Assembly: GCF_900113615.1 (NCBI RefSeq)
Contig: NZ_FOPZ01000009.1
Coordinates: forward strand, 1-64,000
Length of the DNA stretch: 64,000 nt
Direction: 5' to 3'
Origin: Halorubrum aquaticum
GTDB taxonomy: Archaea; Halobacteriota; Halobacteria; Halobacteriales; Haloferacaceae
Shown piece after piece: positions 59,750 to 64,000 of the stretch (position 1 is its first letter; each line of letters starts with the position of its first letter). Below the pieces are notes generated by a model, which made no database searches, had not been told where the DNA came from, and worked only from the letters and a program-made list of their open reading frames with translations. The translations under genes and the position numbers were made by a program.

Positions 59750-61135
59750 TCAGGCCGTCTCGTTCGGAACGTCCTCGGCGTCGTCATCGACTTCGGGATC
59801 TACGCCTTCGGCCTCGGATTCCGTGTCGTCGGCCTCGGATTCCGTGTCGTCGGTCTCGTCGGCGGACCCCGCCGTCTCCGCGTTCGCACCGTCGACTTCG
59901 GCGTTCGCGATCGCCGCCTGGAGTCCCTCGGTGCTCCCTTCCGAGTCGGACGAAGGACCTCCGGCATCGTTCTCCGAGGGTCCGTCACCGTTCGCCGCGG
60001 GTTCGCCCACACCGGAGGCGTCCTCGATCGCTTCGGGTTCGGCGTCCTCATCGAGCTCGCTCTCGTCGTCGCCGTCGCTGTCGTCCTCACCGCCCTCATC
60101 GGCTTCGCCGTCGGCGTCCTCATCGGCTTCGTCGCTCCCGTCATCCGCTTCATCCACTTCGTCCGCTTCATCCACTTCGTCCGCTTCGTCCGCGCCGTCT
60201 CCCGTCTCCCGGTCCGCGTCCGACCCTTCACCTGCGTCCGTCTCGTCGCCCGCATTCGACTCCTCGTCCGCGACCGACTGGACGAGTTTCATCTCGCCGC
60301 GGGCGCGCAGCGAGCCGTCGATCTCCGCGCCGTCGTGGACCACGAGGTCGCCGGCGGAGACGTCGCCGCGGACGTGTGCGTCCGCCTCGATCGTGACCGT
60401 CCCGCCGCGGGTGGTCACGTCGCCGTGGATCGTGGTCTCGGCGCCGACGGCCACGTCCTCGCGGGCGCGCAGCGAGCCGAACACCTCGTTTCGCTCGCCG
60501 ACGACGACCGACTCCGCCCGGAGGTTACCGTGGAGCCGGCAGTCGTCGCCGACGGTCGCGGGCGTCGAGACGCGCCAGGCGTCGTCGGAGATCTCCGCGC
60601 CGCGGGGGACGAGGAGCGGGTCGCGCACGTCGTCGCCGTCGGCGAGCGCCTCGGCCAGCTCGTCGGCCGCGTTCGTCTCGCCGACCCGCAACAGCTGGGA
60701 GAGCACGATGAAGTAGAAGACGAGCGTGGGGACGGGGTTCCGGATGACGATCCAGCCGTTGGCCTCGAACCCCTCCTCGATCTCCACGTCGTCGCCGATG
60801 TCGAGGTCGCCGGAGACCATCAGCCGGCCGGTGACGCTCACCCGCTCGCCGAGGTAGGCGTCCTCGCCCACGAGGACGTTCCCGTCGACGGAACACCAGG
60901 TGTCGAGCCGGCAGTCGCCGTCGGCCTCGATGTCGTCGCCGACGTCGACGCGCTCGCCGATGGCGACGTTGCGGCCGCGGATCCCGAACTCGACGGTCGA
61001 CTGCCCGCCCACGAGCACGTCGCCGTCGACGACCACGTCGTGCTCCTCAACGGTGGTCCCCGACGGGACCGAGAGCTCGTCTATCGGACCGCTCCCCCTC
61101 AGTGACACACCCGTGGGAAGTCCCCGCGGCGACAT
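59750..61135 (-). CDS. Polymer-forming cytoskeletal (bactofilin-like) protein with acidic C-terminal tail
   Basis: Residues about 15-125 and 180-280 are right-handed beta-helix repeats of the bactofilin type (short hydrophobic-Gly strands: VVVDGDVLVGG, NVAIGERVDVGDDIEADGDC, HVRGDVSAGDLVVHDGAEID). Between them is a hydrophobic segment (IRNPVPTLVFYFIVLSQLLR, about residues 131-150) that could bind the membrane. Residues about 290-461 form an acidic, repetitive tail (EADEVDEADEVDEADDG, TESEADDTESEAEG). It starts at ATG 61135 (MSPRGLPTG). Bactofilins polymerise without nucleotide; a scaffold or surface-shaping role is likely. Confidence 0.87.
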   Translation of the reverse strand: MSPRGLPTGVSLRGSGPIDELSVPSGTTVEEHDVVVDGDVLVGGQSTVEFGIRGRNVAIGERVDVGDDIEADGDCRLDTWCSVDGNVLVGEDAYLGERVSVTGRLMVSGDLDIGDDVEIEEGFEANGWIVIRNPVPTLVFYFIVLSQLLRVGETNAADELAEALADGDDVRDPLLVPRGAEISDDAWRVSTPATVGDDCRLHGNLRAESVVVGERNEVFGSLRAREDVAVGAETTIHGDVTTRGGTVTIEADAHVRGDVSAGDLVVHDGAEIDGSLRARGEMKLVQSVADEESNAGDETDAGEGSDADRETGDGADEADEVDEADEVDEADDGSDEADEDADGEADEGGEDDSDGDDESELDEDAEPEAIEDASGVGEPAANGDGPSENDAGGPSSDSEGSTEGLQAAIANAEVDGANAETAGSADETDDTESEADDTESEAEGVDPEVDDDAEDVPNETA

Positions 61136-61260
61136 AAACGATAGGGGGCGTCGGACGGGCGTCGGACGGCGGCGATGGGGCGACCGCCCCGTGCGTGTGG
61201 ATCGCTCTCGATGCGACCCGCGGCCAGCGGGTTTTTCACTGCGGGCCCGAAGTCCGGGAC

Positions 61261-61437
61261 ATGGGATTCGGATCGTACGACGAGAGCGAGCAGGGGGGAC
61301 AGGAGGTCGACACCGACGAGGACGGCGCGGTGAACGTCCACGAACACGACCACGACGGCGACGTCTCCGTCGAGGGTGGCGCGGACACCGACGCGCTGGT
61401 CGACCGGCTCGGCGCGATGAAAGAGGACGAGGAGTAG
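61261..61437 (+). CDS. Small haloarchaeal DUF5786 protein
   Basis: This 58-residue acidic protein begins MGFGSYDESEQGGQEVDTDE and contains VNVHEHDHDGDVSVEGG, the pattern of haloarchaeal DUF5786. The HEHDHDGD motif suggests metal binding. It ends with a short helix (DTDALVDRLGAMKEDEE). Function unknown. It starts 125 bases from the divergent bactofilin-like gene. Confidence 0.85.
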   Translation: MGFGSYDESEQGGQEVDTDEDGAVNVHEHDHDGDVSVEGGADTDALVDRLGAMKEDEE

Positions 61438-61945
61438 GGCGCGGATCCGGGGAGGCCGTACCGGTCTCCGAACCGCGTCGTTTTCGGATCGGAACGGATG
61501 GCGCGTCCGTACTATAGACGTGCTCGTAGAACGGCTGTTTCGATGGAGATTGGGATGATGAGAACGGGGTCGTTACCGGCACAGTGATCACGACTTCAGA
61601 GAACACGTCCAAAGCCCCAGTCGCGAGGACTCGGGGGCCTCGCTGTGGTCCTCGTCGCTCACTATGTTCGCTCCTGCGGTCCTTGCTTCGGCCGCCGTCG
61701 TCCTCGCGACTGCCCCTTTGAGTCCCACCCATACCGCACAGCCCCGCACCTCACACCTCCCCAGCCTCGCGGCTCGCGCTCTTCGAGCGCTCTCCGCGTC
61801 CCTCGCGGGCTCCTCGCGAGCCGATGGCTCGCTCGGAGGCGCGCCACCGCACCGCGAATCGGTCGTTCCTCATATTTATTAAGCGAAACCGCCGCACGAT
61901 CCCGTCGGTCGCGCCCCTTTTATCGGTTGACGGGATAGGACGACC
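61438..61945. repeat. Gene-free stretch with dispersed-repeat-like, palindrome-rich sequence
   Basis: About 500 bases without a convincing gene. From about 61640 to 61860 it carries strings I recognise as frequent in Halorubrum-type intergenic DNA (GCACCTCACACCTCCCCAGCC). These are followed by short inverted repeats such as GAGCGCTC around a TTC-type loop (GCGCTCTTCGAGCGCTC) and CTCGCGAGCCGATGGCTCGC. It is probably a dispersed, possibly mobile or structural repeat; copy number cannot be seen in one window. Confidence 0.55.
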
Positions 61946-62143
61946 ATGAGCACGGACCTGACGTTCAACGAGGACGGCGTCGACGTCGTCTACGAGGGGA
62001 TCGAGTTCGAACTCGAGAAGGACCTGATCGAGGAGGCCACGGGCAAGGGATACCGCGACGTGACCGACCACGAGATCATCCAGATAGTGGCCGAGGAACC
62101 GGATCTCGACGGCGAGCCGGTTCGGGTCGGCGACGTGCTGTAG
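61946..62143 (+). CDS. Small haloarchaeal DUF5800 protein
   Basis: This 65-residue protein, MSTDLTFNEDGVDVVYEGIE, continues EKDLIEEATGKGYRDVTDHE and EIIQIVAEEPDLDGEPVRVG, the DUF5800 pattern. Acidic and cytosolic; function unknown. CCCCTTTTATCGG lies about 30 bases upstream of the ATG and may contain the promoter. Confidence 0.85.
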   Translation: MSTDLTFNEDGVDVVYEGIEFELEKDLIEEATGKGYRDVTDHEIIQIVAEEPDLDGEPVRVGDVL

Positions 62144-62245
62144 TCCGGCCGTCGGGAGTCGAAACCCGGGCGTCGACGCGGGCGAAACGTGAGCGTCGAC
62201 GCGAAGCCGACGGGATTTAACACTCATCCGGATCCACGACGTGTG

Positions 62246-63133
62246 ATGACCGCCCTCCGACCCTCCACCTCGAGCGACGGCGGCGGTCTCGCGGTCGTGC
62301 TCGCCGCGAACCTCCTCCCGGTCGCCGGAGTCCTTGTCCTCGGCTGGCGCGCGGCCGAGGTCCTCGTCGTCTACTGGATCGAACTCGTCGTGATGGTCGC
62401 CGCCTACAGCGTCGCCGCGCTGTTCGCCGAGCGGCCCATCGACCTCGAGGACCGCGAGTTCTACATCGTCGGCTTCTCCGAGAACTCCGAGATCGATCCG
62501 GACCGGTGGAGCGGCGACCCCGAGCCGGTCGGCGTCGTCGACCGAGTCCTTCCCTCCGCGGTCGCCGAGCGAGTGCCGCCGATCTACCGACGGAACGTCC
62601 CCGTGGTCGCCCGGTCGCTCGGGATCGCCGGGTTCCTCGCGTTCGGGGCGCTCGTCCTCGCCGACACGGTCGTCACCGATCCGGTCGCCGCGGCGTCGTC
62701 GCCGGCGGTCCTCGCCGCGTCGCTCGCGGTCTGCGTCTCGCAGGCGGCCGAGATCCGTCGGGAGTTCTTCGTCACCCCGCGCTACGAGCAGTGGTCGCCG
62801 TACATGGTCCTCGAGGCCGCCCAGCGGGTCGTCACCTACTACCTCTGTATCGGCATGGTGGCGGTGCCGGTCTCGTTTCTCGGGCTCGTCCTCGTCGCGG
62901 GGGCGGTCGACGCGCTCCCCGTCGACCCGGCCGCTCTCGGACCGCTCGCGCCAGCGACCGACGTCGACCCGTTCGCGCTGGCGTACGTGGTCCCGTTCGC
63001 GCTCGCGAAGGCCGCCGCGGACCGGTCGCGGCGGATCGCGTTCGACGAGGTCGACCCCGGCGGACTCGCCGGGTGGTTCGCGCCCGAGGACCCGCGGCCA
63101 GCGTGGCTTCGGGAGCAGGAGCGGGAGTGGTGA
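62246..63133 (+). CDS. DUF6498-type multi-pass membrane protein
   Basis: A 295-residue protein with about six hydrophobic segments (LAVVLAANLLPVAGVLVLGW, EVLVVYWIELVVMVAAYSVA, SLGIAGFLAFGALVLADTVV, YLCIGMVAVPVSFLGLVLVA). The conserved YWIELV stretch and C-terminal RSRRIAFDEVDPGGLAGWFA match the haloarchaeal family annotated as DUF6498. Function unknown. ATG 62246 (MTALRPSTS) is used because the earlier start lies in promoter-like GGGATTTAACAC sequence. It precedes rnp3. Confidence 0.82.
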   Translation: MTALRPSTSSDGGGLAVVLAANLLPVAGVLVLGWRAAEVLVVYWIELVVMVAAYSVAALFAERPIDLEDREFYIVGFSENSEIDPDRWSGDPEPVGVVDRVLPSAVAERVPPIYRRNVPVVARSLGIAGFLAFGALVLADTVVTDPVAAASSPAVLAASLAVCVSQAAEIRREFFVTPRYEQWSPYMVLEAAQRVVTYYLCIGMVAVPVSFLGLVLVAGAVDALPVDPAALGPLAPATDVDPFALAYVVPFALAKAAADRSRRIAFDEVDPGGLAGWFAPEDPRPAWLREQEREW

Positions 63134-63210
63134 GGCGGGAGGATCGACCCGCACCGACGCGGCCGCCCGGAAGCGCAACGCCGATACCGCGGGCCCCCGA
63201 AGCGCGGGGC

Positions 63211-63954
63211 ATGTACGAGGCGGTCCACGCGTATCCCGACGGCGACGCCACCGTCGCGCGACAGGCCATGACGGCGGCACGGTACGGCTACGACGGGATC
63301 GTCGTCCGGACGCGGGCCGCGCTGGAGCCGGCGGACGGCGCGGGGAGCGAGGCGATCCCCACGCCCCCGGAGAGCGATCCGGACGGGATCGCCGACGAGT
63401 GCGGGATCGACGTCGTCGACGCGGTGGAGGTCGACGCCGACGGCCCGAGGGAGGCCTCCGGCGCGGTCGGGAACCACCGCTCCGAACACACGGTCGTCTG
63501 CGTCGTCGGCGGCGACGACCGCCTGAACCGGTACGCGGTCGAGGAGCCGCGCGTCGACGTGCTCGTTCGGCCCAACGCGGGACCGGGCGGGTTCAACCAC
63601 GTCCTCGCGAAGGCCGCCCGCGACAACGGCGTCCACGTGGAGTTCGACCTCGGGCCGGTCCTCGGGGAGACGGGCGGGAACCGCGTCCGGGCACTCGCCG
63701 ACCTCCGGAAGCTCCGCGAGATCGTGACCTACTACGACGCCCCGCACGTCGTCAGCGCCAACGCCGCCTCCCACCTCGAACTCCGTGCGCCCCGTGAGAT
63801 GGTCGCCGTCGCCGAGGAGGCGGGGTTCGATCCGGAGTGGGTCCGCGAGGGGCTGCGTGCGTGGGGCTCGATCGCGGAGCGGAACCGCGAGCGACTCTCC
63901 GGGAGGTTCATTGAGCCGGGGGTCCGACGTGGACGGTATGAAACGGAGCGTTGA
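63211..63954 (+). CDS. rnp3: Ribonuclease P protein component 3 (p30)
   Basis: This 247-residue TIM-barrel protein has the Rpp30 features: MYEAVHAYPDGDATVARQAM, RYGYDGIVVRTRA, DVLVRPNAGPGGFNHVLAKA, NGVHVEFDLGPVLGETGGNR and YYDAPHVVSANAASHLELRAPREM. With p29, Pop5 and Rpp21 it supports the RNase P RNA that matures tRNA 5' ends. The methyltransferase start ATG overlaps its end by 17 bases, so the two are tightly coupled. Confidence 0.95.
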   Translation: MYEAVHAYPDGDATVARQAMTAARYGYDGIVVRTRAALEPADGAGSEAIPTPPESDPDGIADECGIDVVDAVEVDADGPREASGAVGNHRSEHTVVCVVGGDDRLNRYAVEEPRVDVLVRPNAGPGGFNHVLAKAARDNGVHVEFDLGPVLGETGGNRVRALADLRKLREIVTYYDAPHVVSANAASHLELRAPREMVAVAEEAGFDPEWVREGLRAWGSIAERNRERLSGRFIEPGVRRGRYETER

Positions 63955-64000
63955 GGATCACGCGGCCCGCTTCTCGGAGAAGGCCGCCGAGTACGACGAC
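63938..64000 (+). CDS. Class I SAM-dependent methyltransferase, start only (3' truncated by window)
   Basis: Only 21 codons are visible (MKRSVEDHAARFSEKAAEYD). This opening is characteristic of the haloarchaeal methyltransferase regularly encoded after rnp3. The frame overlaps the end of rnp3 by 17 bases. The fold and catalytic motifs lie beyond the window, so the assignment rests on the N-terminus and the context. Confidence 0.7.
   Translation, partial: MKRSVEDHAARFSEKAAEYDD

Noticed and set aside
61645-61938. 97-codon open frame in the gene-free block
   Set aside because: Arg/Pro/Ser-rich translation of palindromic repeat DNA, without coding features.

Overview
The window is chromosomal DNA of a halophilic archaeon (class Halobacteria). 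It is GC-rich, its proteins are strongly acidic, and it carries archaeal genes: TFIIB, aIF2-alpha, Nop10, L44e, S27e, RNase P p30 and AglB. It also holds several short protein families known only from haloarchaea (DUF5786, DUF5800, DUF7123, DUF6517). Gene order and dialect resemble Halorubrum or a close relative; that placement is inference from reading, not from a database search. I found no rRNA, tRNA or CRISPR array.

Layout. 1-12.5 kb holds housekeeping and metabolism: the end of an SPFH/stomatin protein, small regulators, a DUF84 NTPase, a TroA-fold binding protein, TFIIB, aroD, a fused purN-purH gene diverging from purB, methylmalonyl-CoA epimerase and mutase, and an FNT channel. 12.6-24.6 kb is a surface-glycosylation locus. 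It contains the oligosaccharyltransferase AglB paired with a DUF368 polyprenyl-phosphate translocase-like gene, two GT2 glycosyltransferases, a GT61 enzyme, a Wzx-type flippase and two alkaline-phosphatase-fold sulfatase-like enzymes. Several genes here are visibly less GC-rich than the rest of the window.

24.8-37.7 kb is the most unusual part. It opens with an RNA-ligase-fold protein that has lost its catalytic residues. A Tat-exported beta-propeller protein with a C-terminal kinase-like domain and a lipoprotein follow on the plus strand. Convergent to them is a very tight four-gene minus-strand operon: a 1056-residue tubulin/FtsZ-like GTPase with a long coiled-coil middle, a polytopic membrane P-loop GTPase, a single-pass protein with an unknown cytosolic domain and external carboxypeptidase-regulatory-like repeats, and a single-pass pseudokinase with the same type of external repeats. 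I read this as a candidate undescribed membrane-spanning cytoskeletal or signalling system.

37.9-49.3 kb returns to metabolism and information processing: an Fe-type alcohol dehydrogenase, a MATE exporter, a half-size EamA transporter, a VapBC-like pair, a duplicated VOC protein, a thiolase/DUF35 pair, the conserved L44e-S27e-aIF2alpha-Nop10-PAC2 block, an M42 peptidase and a J-domain protein. 49.5-58.5 kb carries a zinc alcohol dehydrogenase, a small transglutaminase-like protein, a GMC oxidoreductase with its gluconate-dehydrogenase-type small subunit, a solitary PDH/BCDH E1-alpha and a second flippase. 59-64 kb has an RNase-H-fold nuclease, a bactofilin-like protein, small haloarchaeal proteins, a gene-free stretch rich in palindromes, a DUF6498-type membrane protein, RNase P p30 and the start of a methyltransferase.
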